Source: Oscillospiraceae bacterium
Lineage (GTDB): Bacteria; Bacillota; Clostridia; Oscillospirales; Oscillospiraceae
Direction of reading: 5' to 3'
NCBI GenBank assembly: GCA_017416325.1
Contig: JAFQCV010000076.1
Span: 1-38,058 of the forward strand
DNA: 38,058 nt
This document shows positions 13,497 through 22,295 of the stretch, piece after piece. Each line of letters begins with the position of its first letter. Position 1 is the stretch's first letter. Under the pieces are notes generated by a model that ran no database searches, had not been told where the DNA came from, and saw nothing but the letters and a program-made list of their open reading frames with translations. Made by a program: the position numbers and the translations under genes.

Positions 13497-16181
13497 ATGG
13501 GACTGATAACAAAAATTTTCGGCACTCGTTCAGAGCGGGAACTGAAAAAGATCCAACCTCTGGTGGACAGGATTCTGGCGCTGGAGGAGACTTATGCTGC
13601 CCTTTCCGAAGAGGAACTGAAGGGAAAAACCGCAGAATTTAGAGAGCGCCTGTCCCAGGGGGAAACCTTGGACGATATCCTGGTGGATGCTTTTGCCGCC
13701 GTCCGGGAGGCTGCCTGGCGCGTGCTGGGTATGAAGCCTTATCCGGTGCAGCTCATCGGCGGTATCATTTTGCACCAAGGACGGATCGCGGAAATGAAGA
13801 CCGGCGAAGGTAAGACTCTGGTTGCCATTTTGCCCTGTTATCTCAATGCCCTGACAGGACGGGGTGTTCATGTGGTCACCGTCAACGATTACCTTGCCAA
13901 GCGTGACTCCGAGTGGATGGGCAAGGTCTACCGCTATATGGGTCTGACGGTTGGCCTGATCATTCCCGGCATGAGCCCTGCGGAGCGCCGGGTATCCTAT
14001 GCTGCGGATATCACCTACTGTACCAATAACGAGCTGGGCTTCGACTACCTGCGGGATAATATGTCCATTTATCAAAATGAGCTGGTCCAGCGGGGGCATG
14101 CTTTCGCTATTGTGGACGAGGTGGACTCCATCCTCATCGATGAGGCCCGGACACCTTTGATCATCTCCGGCAAGGGCGAAGAATCCAGCCAGCTTTACCA
14201 GATGGCAGACAGCTTCGTAGCTTCTCTGCGGAAAAAGGTCTTCGCCAAGACCGAAGACAAGGAAGTTCACGACAATTACGATTGCGACTATTTCGTAGAT
14301 GAGAAGAGCCGCACCGTTTCTCTGACAGCCTCCGGCATTGCCAAGGCAGAGAAATTCTTCGGGGTGGAAAACCTGGCAGATAGCGAAAACACCACCGTGT
14401 CCCACCACATCAACCAGGCTATGAAAGCCCGGGGCTTGATGAAAAAGGATATCGATTATGTAATTAAGGATGGCCAGATCATCATTGTGGACGAGTTTAC
14501 CGGCCGTCTGATGTACGGCCGCCGGTACAATGAAGGCCTGCACCAGGCCATCGAGGCAAAGGAAAAGGTTGCCGTTGCCGGGGAGAGCAAGACCCTGGCT
14601 ACCATCACCTTTCAAAATTTCTTCCGGCTGTACGATAAGCTTTCCGGCATGACCGGTACGGCGCTGACAGAGGAAGAGGAATTTGCCACCATCTACCGGC
14701 TGGATGTGGTGGAGATCCCCACCAACCGTCCTGTGGCACGTAAGGACCGGCCGGATGTGGTCTATAAGACAGAAATGGCCAAATACCGCGCCATTATCCA
14801 GCAGGTGAAGCAGTGTTATGCCAAGGGCCAGCCGGTGCTGGTAGGTACTATCTCCATTGAGAAAAGTGAGCTGCTCAGCAAGCTTTTGAAGCGGGAGGGA
14901 ATTCCCCATAATGTTCTGAACGCCAAATACCACGAGATGGAAGCCCAGATCGTGGCCCAGGCAGGTAAATTCGGGGCAGTCACCATCGCCACCAACATGG
15001 CAGGCCGTGGTACGGATATCGTGTTGGGCGGCAACGCGGAATTTTTGGCAAAGACCGAGCTGCGCAAGGCAGAAACGCCGGAGGAGCTGCTGGCAGAGGC
15101 AGATTCCTTTGCCGAGACCCGGGACCCCGAGATCCTGGCCATCCGGGGAAAGTATGAGCAGCTGCTGCAAAAGTATAAGGCGGAAATTGCCGACGAGGCA
15201 GAAAAGGTCCGCGCTGCCGGCGGTCTGTTTATCATCGGTACGGAGCGGCACGAGTCCCGCCGTATCGACAATCAGCTCCGTGGCCGAAGCGGCCGTCAGG
15301 GCGACCCCGGCGAGAGCCGGTTCTACCTGAGCCTGCAGGATGATCTGATGCGCCTGTTCTCCTCTGACCGGATCATGACCATGATGGATACCTTGGGCTT
15401 GGAAGAGGACATGCCTATCGATGCCAGGATCCTCTCCAATGCGGTGGAAAATGCCCAAAAGGCAGTGGAAAGCCGTCATTTCCGCTCCAGAAAGAGCGTG
15501 CTGGAATTTGACGATGTGATGAATACCCAGCGTGGTATTATCTATGCCCAGCGGCAGAAGGTGCTCAGTGGCGAAGATCTGCGGGACAATATGCTCTCCA
15601 TGCTCCGGGATGTGATCCTGGGGGCGGAAGAGGAAGAGCTTACCCGATTTGAAGGGATCTTCTATCCCGTTGGCAGTGTAGCCCGGAATCCCGACCCCGA
15701 GGCGCTGTGCGAATTGGCAGAGCAGACCTATGACCGCAAGGAAGTGGAGATGACGCCTTCTGTAATGCGGGAAGTGGAGCGGGTCATCATGCTCCGGGTG
15801 GTAGACGAATACTGGATGGACCATATTGATGCCATGGACGATCTGAAGCAGGGCATCGGACTGCGGGCGTACGGTCAGCACGATCCGGTCATCGCCTATA
15901 AAGAAGAGGGCTTCGCTATGTTTGAAGCGATGGTTGCCGCCATCCGGGAGGAAACGGTGCGCCGGCTGATGCTGGTGCGGCTGCGTCCCCAGCAGGAGCT
16001 GCGCCGCCAGCGGGTGGCGAAGGAGACCGGTACTGCCGCGGCATCCCAGCCCACGGTGAAAAAGCTGCCTGTCCGCAATAAGGATACCAAAGTAGGCCCC
16101 AACGATCCCTGCCCCTGCGGCAGCGGCAAAAAGTACAAAAAGTGCTGTATGCAGAAGGACAAGGAAGCCGGCAGAGAATAA
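13497..16181 (+). CDS. secA: Preprotein translocase ATPase SecA
   Basis: 894 residues, near the usual length for a Gram-positive SecA that keeps its C-terminal zinc tail. It drives Sec-dependent export through SecYEG by ATP hydrolysis. Visible: Walker A MKTGEGKT (about residue 100), a DEAD-type box in [14 protein letters not shown], the preprotein cross-linking region, the second nucleotide-binding fold with [13 protein letters not shown], the [10 protein letters not shown] motif, and the zinc-binding SEC-C tail [13 protein letters not shown]. Start 13497 is chosen for GTGGAGGATTCCT upstream; a more upstream in-frame codon lacks an SD. A long frame on the opposite strand is a shadow. It is followed by pgeF and a solute-binding lipoprotein. 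Confidence 0.98.
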   Translation: MGLITKIFGTRSERELKKIQPLVDRILALEETYAALSEEELKGKTAEFRERLSQGETLDDILVDAFAAVREAAWRVLGMKPYPVQLIGGIILHQGRIAEMKTGEGKTLVAILPCYLNALTGRGVHVVTVNDYLAKRDSEWMGKVYRYMGLTVGLIIPGMSPAERRVSYAADITYCTNNELGFDYLRDNMSIYQNELVQRGHAFAIVDEVDSILIDEARTPLIISGKGEESSQLYQMADSFVASLRKKVFAKTEDKEVHDNYDCDYFVDEKSRTVSLTASGIAKAEKFFGVENLADSENTTVSHHINQAMKARGLMKKDIDYVIKDGQIIIVDEFTGRLMYGRRYNEGLHQAIEAKEKVAVAGESKTLATITFQNFFRLYDKLSGMTGTALTEEEEFATIYRLDVVEIPTNRPVARKDRPDVVYKTEMAKYRAIIQQVKQCYAKGQPVLVGTISIEKSELLSKLLKREGIPHNVLNAKYHEMEAQIVAQAGKFGAVTIATNMAGRGTDIVLGGNAEFLAKTELRKAETPEELLAEADSFAETRDPEILAIRGKYEQLLQKYKAEIADEAEKVRAAGGLFIIGTERHESRRIDNQLRGRSGRQGDPGESRFYLSLQDDLMRLFSSDRIMTMMDTLGLEEDMPIDARILSNAVENAQKAVESRHFRSRKSVLEFDDVMNTQRGIIYAQRQKVLSGEDLRDNMLSMLRDVILGAEEEELTRFEGIFYPVGSVARNPDPEALCELAEQTYDRKEVEMTPSVMREVERVIMLRVVDEYWMDHIDAMDDLKQGIGLRAYGQHDPVIAYKEEGFAMFEAMVAAIREETVRRLMLVRLRPQQELRRQRVAKETGTAAASQPTVKKLPVRNKDTKVGPNDPCPCGSGKKYKKCCMQKDKEAGRE

Positions 16182-16300
16182 GCGGACGGTGTCCGCAGAC
16201 AACTCGGGACTGGCTGTCGGGTGAGATTCGTTACACATCCTGCCACAGCCCGGTTCGTTACAGGGTGAAAACTTTCAAATTGACCATTATGGGAGAAGCT

Positions 16301-17101
16301 ATGGCCATAAAAACCGTTACCCAAGACGCATTGGAATATCTGGCAGCAGAGGGGATCGGCGCGCCCCATGCTTTTACCACCCGCTGGGGTGGTGTTAGTC
16401 AAGGGCAGTTTTCCAGCTTGAATCTTGCCATGCACCGGGGCGACCCCCATGAAAATGTGGAAAAGAATTATGCCATTCTGGCAAAAGCTTTGGGTTTTGA
16501 TGTTCGGGATCTGGTGCAGACCCGACAGATTCATTCGGATATCGTGCGAACCGTAACCCGGGAGGATGCCCGGGGGCTGGATCATCACGCATATCCGGAG
16601 TGTGACGCGTTGATCACCCGAGAGCCCGGCGTGGCACTTTGGATTTTTACCGCCGACTGTACCCCTATTTTGTTCCATGACCCTGTCACCGGCGCTGTGG
16701 GCGCGTCCCATGCCGGTTGGCGCGGGACGGCGGCGGACATTGCCGGGAAAACCGTCCGGGCAATGGTTCAGGCCTTTGGCTGCCGCCCGGCAGATATCCG
16801 CGCTGCCATCGGGCCCAATATCGGCCCATGTTGCTTTGAAACGGATAAGGATGTGCCGGATGCCTTGGTTGCTGCCTTTGGCAGCCGGATCTGGGAGCAT
16901 ATCCGCACCCAACAGAATAAATATTATGTAAACCTAAAAGAGATCAACGCTCTGGCGCTCCACCGGGCAGGCGTTGAAAATATCGAGATCAGCGATGCTT
17001 GTACGATGTGTGAGCATGCTAGGTTCTGGTCTCACCGCTATACCCGGGGAGACCGGGGCTCTCAAGGCGCGATCATTGTTTGTAAGGAGGGGAATGTATG
17101 A
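16301..17101 (+). CDS. pgeF: PgeF/YfiH-family multicopper-oxidase-like purine nucleoside phosphorylase/editing protein
   Basis: 266 residues of the CNF1/YfiH-like (LACC1) fold. Metal and catalytic signatures: TRWGGVSQG near the start, QIHSD (about residue 69), FTADCTPILFHD, SHAGWRGT and IGPCCFE. Members remove L-Ser wrongly built into peptidoglycan precursors (PgeF) and/or act on purine nucleosides. Two in-frame ATGs lie close together (16289 and 16301); 16301 has GGGAGAA before it and is preferred. It is 119 nt after secA, and its stop overlaps the next gene's start by 4 nt. Confidence 0.88.
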   Translation: MAIKTVTQDALEYLAAEGIGAPHAFTTRWGGVSQGQFSSLNLAMHRGDPHENVEKNYAILAKALGFDVRDLVQTRQIHSDIVRTVTREDARGLDHHAYPECDALITREPGVALWIFTADCTPILFHDPVTGAVGASHAGWRGTAADIAGKTVRAMVQAFGCRPADIRAAIGPNIGPCCFETDKDVPDALVAAFGSRIWEHIRTQQNKYYVNLKEINALALHRAGVENIEISDACTMCEHARFWSHRYTRGDRGSQGAIIVCKEGNV

Positions 17102-18624
17102 AGAAAATCACCGGTCTGTTGCTGGTGTTGGCGCTGCTGCTCAGCGGCTGCGCAACGGTGGAATCTCCCTATGTTCCCACCGGAGATGCCTTGGGAGAGG
17201 ATCTGGTTCAGACACCCACCCAAGATACGTCGGATATGGCGCTGTCTCTGGCTTATTACCCGGATCGGTCCTTAAACCCCTATACCTGTACGGATACCAC
17301 CAACCGGGTGGTGCTGTCGCTGATTTATCAGGGACTGTTTACTTTGGATAAAAGCTACCAGGCATCTCCCATGCTTTGCCACAGCTACCGCATGAGCCGG
17401 GATATGCGTACCTATGTTTTTTATGTCCGCCCCGATGCCACCTTTTCCGATGGTACGGCAGTCACCGGCTCGGATGTGGCGGCGAGTCTCCAGGCGGCCT
17501 TGAAATCTACCGTCTATGGCGGCAGATTCCGTCATGTGGTTTCCGTGAAGCTGCTGGAGGACGGCGGTGTCGAGATGGTGATGGACACCCCTTATGGAGA
17601 TCTGCCTGTTTTGCTGGATGTGCCTATCGTCAAGGCTTCCCAGATCGAGGCGGAGAAGCCTCTGGGCACGGGTCCGTATTTGCTGGAGAACACCGTTTCC
17701 GGTCTGTGGCTGCGCCGCCGGATGGTTTGGTGGTGTGAAAGCGCCGATTTGATTGCCACAGCGGATTTTATTCCCCTCACGGCGGTGGATTCTGCGGCGA
17801 AGGCACGGGATGCCTTTGAGGAACAGAAAGTGAGCTTGGTCTGCGCCGATCCGGGCAGTCCCACCTATGCGGATTTTCGCTGCGACTATGAGCTTTGGGA
17901 CTGTGAAAGCGGACAGCTTTTGTACTTGGCAGCCAATCCCACACGGCAGGTGTTTGGCAATGCGGCGGTTCGCAGCGCTTTGGCCCGTTCCATAGACCGG
18001 GAAGCTATGGTGGATACCTATTACCGGGGATTTGGACAGGCGGCTGTTTTGCCGGCATCGCCCTATTCTGTTTATTACGACCAGAAGCTGGCGGCAAGAT
18101 ACGCCTATGACCCGGAGGCCCTGACGAAGGCGGTGGAGGCGGCAGGCCTTGTGGGGGCAGAGGTTGTGATCCTGCTGAACAGTGATGACGGTGTTCGTCT
18201 GCGGATCGGCCGGGAAATCGTGCAGATCATGGAAGATGCCGGTCTGGTTGTGCATGCCATGGAATTAAATCAGGATGATTTTTTGATGCATGTGGAGTGG
18301 TATGAGTACGACCTGTATCTGGGACAGACAAAGCTCTCGCCCAATATGGATCTTTCGGAGTTTTTTGGCAAAGACGGCAGCATGAACTATAATAACCTGA
18401 CAGACCCGGCGCTTTATGCCTTGAGCCTGGAAGCGCTGGCCAACGCCGGTAACTATTACACCCTGCATAAAGCGGTGGTGGAAGACGGACGGCTGTGTCC
18501 CATTTTGTTCCGGGACTATGCCATCTATACCCAGCGCGGCCTGTTTACCCAGGTCTCCGCGCCCCGGGATAACTTGTTCCAATATACCATCGGTGTCACG
18601 ATGGAGGATGTGTTGATTCCATAA
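17098..18624 (+). CDS. ABC transporter substrate-binding lipoprotein, family 5 (peptide/nickel/oligopeptide type)
   Basis: 508 residues. The signal peptide MKKITGLLLVLALLLSGC has lipobox LSGC. The family-5 fold is shown by LNPYTCTDTTNRVVLSLIYQ near the N-terminus, then RPDATFSDGTAVTGSDVAAS and KPLGTGPYLLE, and by the segment with NAAVRSALARSIDREAMVDT. No permease or ATPase genes lie beside it, so it may be an orphan receptor or work with a transporter elsewhere. ATGA overlap with pgeF shows translational coupling. Ligand unknown. Confidence 0.88.
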   Translation: MKKITGLLLVLALLLSGCATVESPYVPTGDALGEDLVQTPTQDTSDMALSLAYYPDRSLNPYTCTDTTNRVVLSLIYQGLFTLDKSYQASPMLCHSYRMSRDMRTYVFYVRPDATFSDGTAVTGSDVAASLQAALKSTVYGGRFRHVVSVKLLEDGGVEMVMDTPYGDLPVLLDVPIVKASQIEAEKPLGTGPYLLENTVSGLWLRRRMVWWCESADLIATADFIPLTAVDSAAKARDAFEEQKVSLVCADPGSPTYADFRCDYELWDCESGQLLYLAANPTRQVFGNAAVRSALARSIDREAMVDTYYRGFGQAAVLPASPYSVYYDQKLAARYAYDPEALTKAVEAAGLVGAEVVILLNSDDGVRLRIGREIVQIMEDAGLVVHAMELNQDDFLMHVEWYEYDLYLGQTKLSPNMDLSEFFGKDGSMNYNNLTDPALYALSLEALANAGNYYTLHKAVVEDGRLCPILFRDYAIYTQRGLFTQVSAPRDNLFQYTIGVTMEDVLIP

Positions 18625-18630
18625 AGGCGC

Positions 18631-18660
18631 TAAGGCGGTCTGCTTTCGCAGACCGCCTTA
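18631..18660 (+). terminator. Hairpin at the end of the secA-pgeF-SBP run
   Basis: TAAGGCGGTCTGC-TTTC-GCAGACCGCCTTA, a 13-bp stem. The T-run is poor (ACTGCTTAAC), so efficiency is uncertain. Confidence 0.6.
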
Positions 18661-18680
18661 ACTGCTTAACAAGTTTCGAC

Positions 18681-18781
18681 CAATTCCCGTTTGTCGGGCA
18701 GTTTCGTTAGAATTCGTAGAGCAGGGTATCCGCCCCTACGGATTCTAACCTACATTACAAAAGGTAGGTTCCCCTTTTTTT
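18681..18781. repeat. Dispersed palindromic repeat plus T-tract hairpin
   Basis: CAATTCCCGTTTGTCGGGCA and GTTTCGTTAGAATTCGTAG repeat the 13181 block. GTTAGAATTCGTAG is matched in inverse by CTACGGATTCTAAC. AACCTAC (18747) pairs with GTAGGTT (18764) and is followed by CCCCTTTTTTT, a terminator-like end. The rest of 18782-18945 holds only the promoter of the next gene. Confidence 0.6.
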
Positions 18782-18855
18782 GAAATGCTTTACCGGTAAT
18801 TAGGTGATTGCTGGATACATGGACATGCTTTGGCGTTGCAGCCTCCCCCTTGCCG

Positions 18856-18884
18856 TTGACTCTTTGGCGAATTTGTGATAGACT
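18856..18884 (+). promoter_or_regulatory. Promoter candidate for the FkbH-like gene
   Basis: TTGACT, 17 nt, TAGACT, about 70 nt upstream of the start. A second TTGACA lies closer to the gene but lacks a good -10. Coordinates approximate. Confidence 0.45.
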
Positions 18885-18952
18885 GATAAAAATAGTTATA
18901 GCTTATTCTTGACAATATTTTTGAAGCGCTCTCAAAAATAAGGAGAATGAAA

Positions 18953-20770
18953 ATGGTTGATCTCGCTAAAATCAAACTTATCATTTGGGATTTGGATGAA
19001 ACCTTGTGGGAAGGTACACTTTCCGATAATGAAGCCCTGAAAATAAGAGAAGAATTTGTGGATTTTATCCGGGAATCCCTGGACAGAGGGATCGTTCACT
19101 CGATTTGTTCTAAAAATGACTTTGAGGTTACAAAAGAATATTTGGTATCTCAAGATTTATGGGGGTTGTTTGTTTTCCCTTCTATAAACTGGAGTCCCAA
19201 GGGCGAGCGTATCAAGAATATCATTGGTGACATGAACCTTCGCGCTGAAAACATTTTGTTTGTGGATGACAACACTTCCAACCTGAAGGAAGCAACCTAT
19301 TATTGTCCGGAAATTAAGGTGTGCACCCCGGATGAGCTCTTGCTGTCCACCAGCGGTATTTACCATATCGGCTCTGTCGACAAAAACCGTCCCCGTTTGG
19401 CACAATACCGCCTGTTGGAAGAAAAGGTAAAGTCGCAACAGCAATTCTCTTCTAATGAAGCGTTTTTAATGTCTTGCCATATTTGTGTGGAATTTCACGA
19501 GGATTGCCTGGAAAATGTGGAACGCATACATGAGCTGATTATGCGCAGCAATCAGCTCAACTACACCAAATATCGCCAGGATAAAGAATCCCTTATTTCA
19601 GATTTGTCCCTGCCCGATACCAAAGCGGCATATATTACGGTGAAAGATGATTTCGGTGAGTATGGGATTGTAGGCTTTTATATGATCCTGAACGGCACGG
19701 TTAAGCACTATCTCTTTTCCTGCCGCACATTGGGAATGCTTGTGGAACAATACGTCTATAGAAAGATAGGTTGTCCCCAATTCGATGTGGTAGGCGATGT
19801 AATCACCAAGCTGGATAACACCACGGTTCCCCCATGGATCAACCAGGAAGGCGAAAACAACGGCACACAGCGAAACAAGGGCAATACCGGGGACCTAAAA
19901 ATACTCTTCAAGGGGCCCTGTGACATTAGCCAAATTTTTTCGTTTATTGAGCAAACTGCGTCCACGACTGCGGAATTTACTTACACCAATGACGATGGAA
20001 CCAGCGTAGAAGGGTATAATCACACCTCTCAATTAGTCACGTCGTTAAACGCTACAAAGTCCGACAAAGCAAAACTAACAGAGGACATGCCGTGGCTGGA
20101 CGAGAGAATGTTAGACGCTGCTTCCTGGTTGGAAAACGACGCAATTATTTTCTCCACCTTGACAGATGGAAATTTAGGTATTTATCAGCATAAACAAACC
20201 GGTTGGCAAGTTGCTCTTTGCGAAAAATACTATGATTTGACAGACCCTAAAAACTGGGAAGATTACATCCATAAAAACATATTCACATCAGGTATTCACT
20301 TCACAAAAGAGGCGCTTGTTGATTTTTCGGAGAAATATCAATATGTAAGCAATGCTGACGGGGGTGTGACCATTCAGAACCTGGATGTCCTCTTTAACGC
20401 AAAAAAAGAGACTGCAAAATTGATTTTGGTGCTTGGCTCAGAAAAAGCCTTTATCGGTCCTACAAAGCCTTCTTACGAAAACAGGCATGTTTTTCATGAG
20501 ATGCTGAACAGAAAAATGGAAGCATGGGCGAAAGGAAAGAAGAATGTTTATCTGATCAACATTGGCGATTACATAGCATCGCAAAAAGATTACTTGGATA
20601 CGATCAATCATTTTCAGAAGCATGTTTATTTTCATATGGCTAAGGATATTTTGCTGTGCCTGGGAGACGGACAAGCAGAAGTGAAAATGAAAAGCAAGGC
20701 GTTTCTTTACTGGATTACGCTGAAAGGGAAAATGAAAAAATTCTTGGTCAAACTGCTGAAAAGAGCATAA
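18953..20770 (+). CDS. FkbH-like HAD-IIIC protein fused to an SGNH-like domain
   Basis: 605 residues. The N-terminal HAD domain has IIWDLDETLWEGTL (nucleophile D13, D15), the HSICSKNDF motif and FVDDNTSNLKEA, the signatures of FkbH-type HAD-IIIC proteins that load glyceryl or other acyl units onto carrier proteins. An acetyltransferase-like middle part runs to about residue 300 (RSNQLNYTKYR, DDFGEYGIVGFYM). The C-terminus, from about 320, starts with ILFKGPCDIS and ends with HFQKHVYFHMAKDI, resembling SGNH/GDSL esterase-type domains of surface-polysaccharide enzymes. The SD AAGGAG favours ATG 18953 over one 6 nt earlier. No acyl-carrier protein or polysaccharide cluster is adjacent. Codon use is AT-rich compared with secA, suggesting transfer. 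Confidence 0.8.
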   Translation: MVDLAKIKLIIWDLDETLWEGTLSDNEALKIREEFVDFIRESLDRGIVHSICSKNDFEVTKEYLVSQDLWGLFVFPSINWSPKGERIKNIIGDMNLRAENILFVDDNTSNLKEATYYCPEIKVCTPDELLLSTSGIYHIGSVDKNRPRLAQYRLLEEKVKSQQQFSSNEAFLMSCHICVEFHEDCLENVERIHELIMRSNQLNYTKYRQDKESLISDLSLPDTKAAYITVKDDFGEYGIVGFYMILNGTVKHYLFSCRTLGMLVEQYVYRKIGCPQFDVVGDVITKLDNTTVPPWINQEGENNGTQRNKGNTGDLKILFKGPCDISQIFSFIEQTASTTAEFTYTNDDGTSVEGYNHTSQLVTSLNATKSDKAKLTEDMPWLDERMLDAASWLENDAIIFSTLTDGNLGIYQHKQTGWQVALCEKYYDLTDPKNWEDYIHKNIFTSGIHFTKEALVDFSEKYQYVSNADGGVTIQNLDVLFNAKKETAKLILVLGSEKAFIGPTKPSYENRHVFHEMLNRKMEAWAKGKKNVYLINIGDYIASQKDYLDTINHFQKHVYFHMAKDILLCLGDGQAEVKMKSKAFLYWITLKGKMKKFLVKLLKRA

Positions 20771-20778
20771 CAAAAGCG

Positions 20779-20836
20779 AGGGGTATTTCCCCTCGCTCAG
20801 ACTGTCGAAAAAGCCCAGCTTTCGCTGGGCTTTTTT
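20779..20836. terminator. Double terminator after the FkbH-like gene (bidirectional)
   Basis: GCGAGGGG-TATTT-CCCCTCGC at 20779-20799, then AAAGCCCAGC-TTTC-GCTGGGCTTTTTT at 20810-20836. The second reads as a terminator on both strands and also ends the small Cys-rich gene. A GGGCGCCCC/GGGGCGCCC hairpin follows at 20847-20869. Confidence 0.88.
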
Positions 20837-20876
20837 GGCAGTCTGTGGGCGCCCCAAACGGGGCGCCCTTGTTTTC

Positions 20877-21017
20877 TTAGCAGCAGTTGTGGTCGCAGCC
20901 ACAGCCGCAGTTGTTGCCGTAGTTACCGCAGCCGTTGTTACCGTTGCCGCAGCAGCAGAAGAGCAGAACCAGGATGATGATCCACCAGCAGCCGTTATTA
21001 CCATTGGACATACACAT
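20877..21017 (-). CDS. Tiny Cys/Gly/Asn-rich single-pass membrane peptide
   Basis: 46 residues. A short polar start (MCMSNGNNG) is followed by one membrane helix (CWWIIILVLLFCCC) and then a tail built of Gly-Asn and Cys (GNGNNGCGNYGNNCGCGCDHNCC). There are 12 cysteines in 46 residues, clustered at the membrane edge and in the tail. GGAGG lies 9 nt upstream of ATG 21017; a second in-frame ATG is at 21011. It has its own terminator. Similar short hydrophobic-helix plus Cys-rich-tail peptides occur in spore-forming Clostridia, but I do not recognise a named family. A role in the spore or envelope, or metal binding, is speculation. Confidence 0.7.
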   Translation of the reverse strand: MCMSNGNNGCWWIIILVLLFCCCGNGNNGCGNYGNNCGCGCDHNCC

Positions 21018-21135
21018 AATCAATTACCTCCAAGATTTTTTTGAGCGGTTTGCCGCTCATTCCATGGTATTCCGGGAGGTAAAAAAGGTGCAGGGCAGAT
21101 AACAGCCAATTTCCGTTTACCGGGCAGTTTATTGG

Positions 21136-21711
21136 TTACTGCCGGGAAATATCGCTTCCCATAAAGAATTTCTTCAAAGGCACATACAAAACTCCGGCTA
21201 CCGCCAGCGCCAGCACCATACAGGGCAGCATATACACGCCGTTATAGACCAGGGAGTACAGGCTGGCATTGTCAAAAGTGCCGAAACCGAGGACCTCGGT
21301 AGGCTCGTAGATCCGGTAGATGGTCACGCCGCTGATGTAGTGGACCAGGAATCTGCCCACGCAGCCAAGAACTGTACCGGGGAAGATGCCCCAGCTTTTG
21401 CCCCGGAACAGACCCGCAAGGCCCAAGGGGGTATAGGCCACCAGATAGTCAAGAAGCATGGATTGCCAGCCCCAGGCATAGGCGCTGTCGGTAATAAGCT
21501 GCAGCAGACCCAAGGTAAATCCTGCCAGCAGACCCCGACCCAGACCCCACCGCACGGCGTACAGGCAGATAGGGAACATGGCAAAGGTAATGGCACCGCC
21601 GTTGATCATGTCCGGAAACAGCTTAAAAAAGCTGAGGATCTGTGCCAGGGCCACGAACAGGGCGCCTTCGCACAGGGCGCGGATGCGAAGATGGTTGGTT
21701 TCTTTTTTCAT
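21136..21711 (-). CDS. thiT: Thiamine ECF transporter S-component ThiT
   Basis: 191 residues with about six membrane helices, the usual size for ThiT. Typical features are the N-terminal LRIRALCEGALFVALAQILSFF, the GGAITFAMFPICLYAVRWG loop, and Trp/Tyr-rich QLITDSAYAWGWQSMLLDYLVAYTPLGLAG that lines the thiamine pocket. It binds thiamine and docks on the shared EcfT/EcfA module encoded elsewhere. Start 21711 has AAAGGAG 8 nt upstream; the frame extends further 5' but into the riboswitch. A TPP riboswitch directly upstream confirms the substrate. Confidence 0.93.
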   Translation of the reverse strand: MKKETNHLRIRALCEGALFVALAQILSFFKLFPDMINGGAITFAMFPICLYAVRWGLGRGLLAGFTLGLLQLITDSAYAWGWQSMLLDYLVAYTPLGLAGLFRGKSWGIFPGTVLGCVGRFLVHYISGVTIYRIYEPTEVLGFGTFDNASLYSLVYNGVYMLPCMVLALAVAGVLYVPLKKFFMGSDISRQ

Positions 21712-21727
21712 AGAGAGTTCTCCTTTC

Positions 21728-21782
21728 GGGGCATTGCCCCACAAAAAATATGCCGCATTGCAAACCGTCCAGGTGCAATGCG
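21728..21782 (-). terminator. Expression platform of the TPP riboswitch
   Basis: CGCATTGCA pairs with TGCAATGCG across ACCTGGACGGTT and is followed by GCATATTTTTTG (terminator, 21743-21782). Just downstream, GGGGCAATGCCCC (21728-21740) forms a small hairpin close to the SD. Confidence 0.75.
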
Positions 21783-21811
21783 ACATCGAAAAGAAGTCCC
21801 ATCTATGCATC

Positions 21812-21903
21812 TTTCCCTCCGACGGTACTAACCGTATCAGGTTCACGGGTCAAGGCTGCCACAGCCTAATCTCAGCCGGATGCGTCCGGCTCCCCGAAGA
21901 CTT
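21812..21903 (-). ncRNA. TPP riboswitch (THI element)
   Basis: On the minus strand: CGGGGAGC, then GGCTGAGA, then CCGTGAACCTGATACGG, then GTACCGTCGGAGGGAAAG, all hallmark THI-box segments in order. It represses thiT when thiamine diphosphate is abundant. Confidence 0.97.
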
Positions 21904-21924
21904 ATTTGTTTTGCGACTGCCCTT

Positions 21925-21952
21925 ATTATAGCGAAAAAAAGCGAAATGTCAA
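21925..21952 (-). promoter_or_regulatory. thiT promoter
   Basis: TTGACA (21947-21952), 16 nt, TATAAT (21925-21930), 22 nt before the riboswitch. Confidence 0.85.
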
Positions 21953-21960
21953 GGAAAAGT

Positions 21961-22110
21961 CGAATTCCCGTTTATCGGGCAGCCGATGGCTACCAATTGA
22001 CAATTGAAAATTGACAATGGAGAATTTCGGAGTCGCCAAAGGCGACATTTTTAAATCATTTCCGAAGGAAATACCACAATTGTCAATTATCAATTATCCA
22101 TTATCAATTC
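21961..22110. repeat. MITE-like element with AATTGACAATT terminal repeats
   Basis: After a copy of the dispersed CGAATTCCCGTTTATCGGGC motif (21961-21980), 21994-22110 has long imperfect inverted ends: CAATTGACAATTGAAAATTG on the left and CAATTATCCATTATCAATTC on the right. A CGGAGTCGCCAAAGGCGAC hairpin lies inside. No gene. It resembles abundant non-autonomous elements of clostridia. Confidence 0.7.
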
Positions 22111-22159
22111 GTGCGTCAGCACGATAAATGGCAAGTTATCGGTTTCTCGACACACTGAG

Positions 22160-22286
22160 GGGTTGTCTCACTAAGAGGAAAACTTCCCGTTTTAGAACGT
22201 AGGGACACCCCTTCGGGGTGTCCGAAACAGAAAAATCGGCACGATCGTGCCGATTTTTTCATAGTATTCGTATTTTGAGACAACCC
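22160..22286. mobile_element. 127-bp MITE with 11-bp terminal inverted repeats
   Basis: GGGTTGTCTCA at the left end and TGAGACAACCC at the right end are perfect inverted repeats. Inside are GGACACCCC-TT-CGGGGTGTCC (22203-22223) and AAAAATCGGCACGATCGTGCC plus GATTTTTT (22231-22259), a bidirectional terminator. No transposase. It sits 10 nt after the PAP2 gene and probably supplies that operon's terminator. Confidence 0.75.
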
Positions 22287-22295
22287 TTTATGTTA

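Noticed and set aside
13530-16238. 902-codon open frame antisense to secA
   Set aside because: SecA is unambiguous on the plus strand. The antisense frame mirrors its codon bias and has no domain.
16142-16300. N-terminal extension of pgeF beginning inside secA
   Set aside because: The extension is not family-like, and a good SD precedes the start at 16301.
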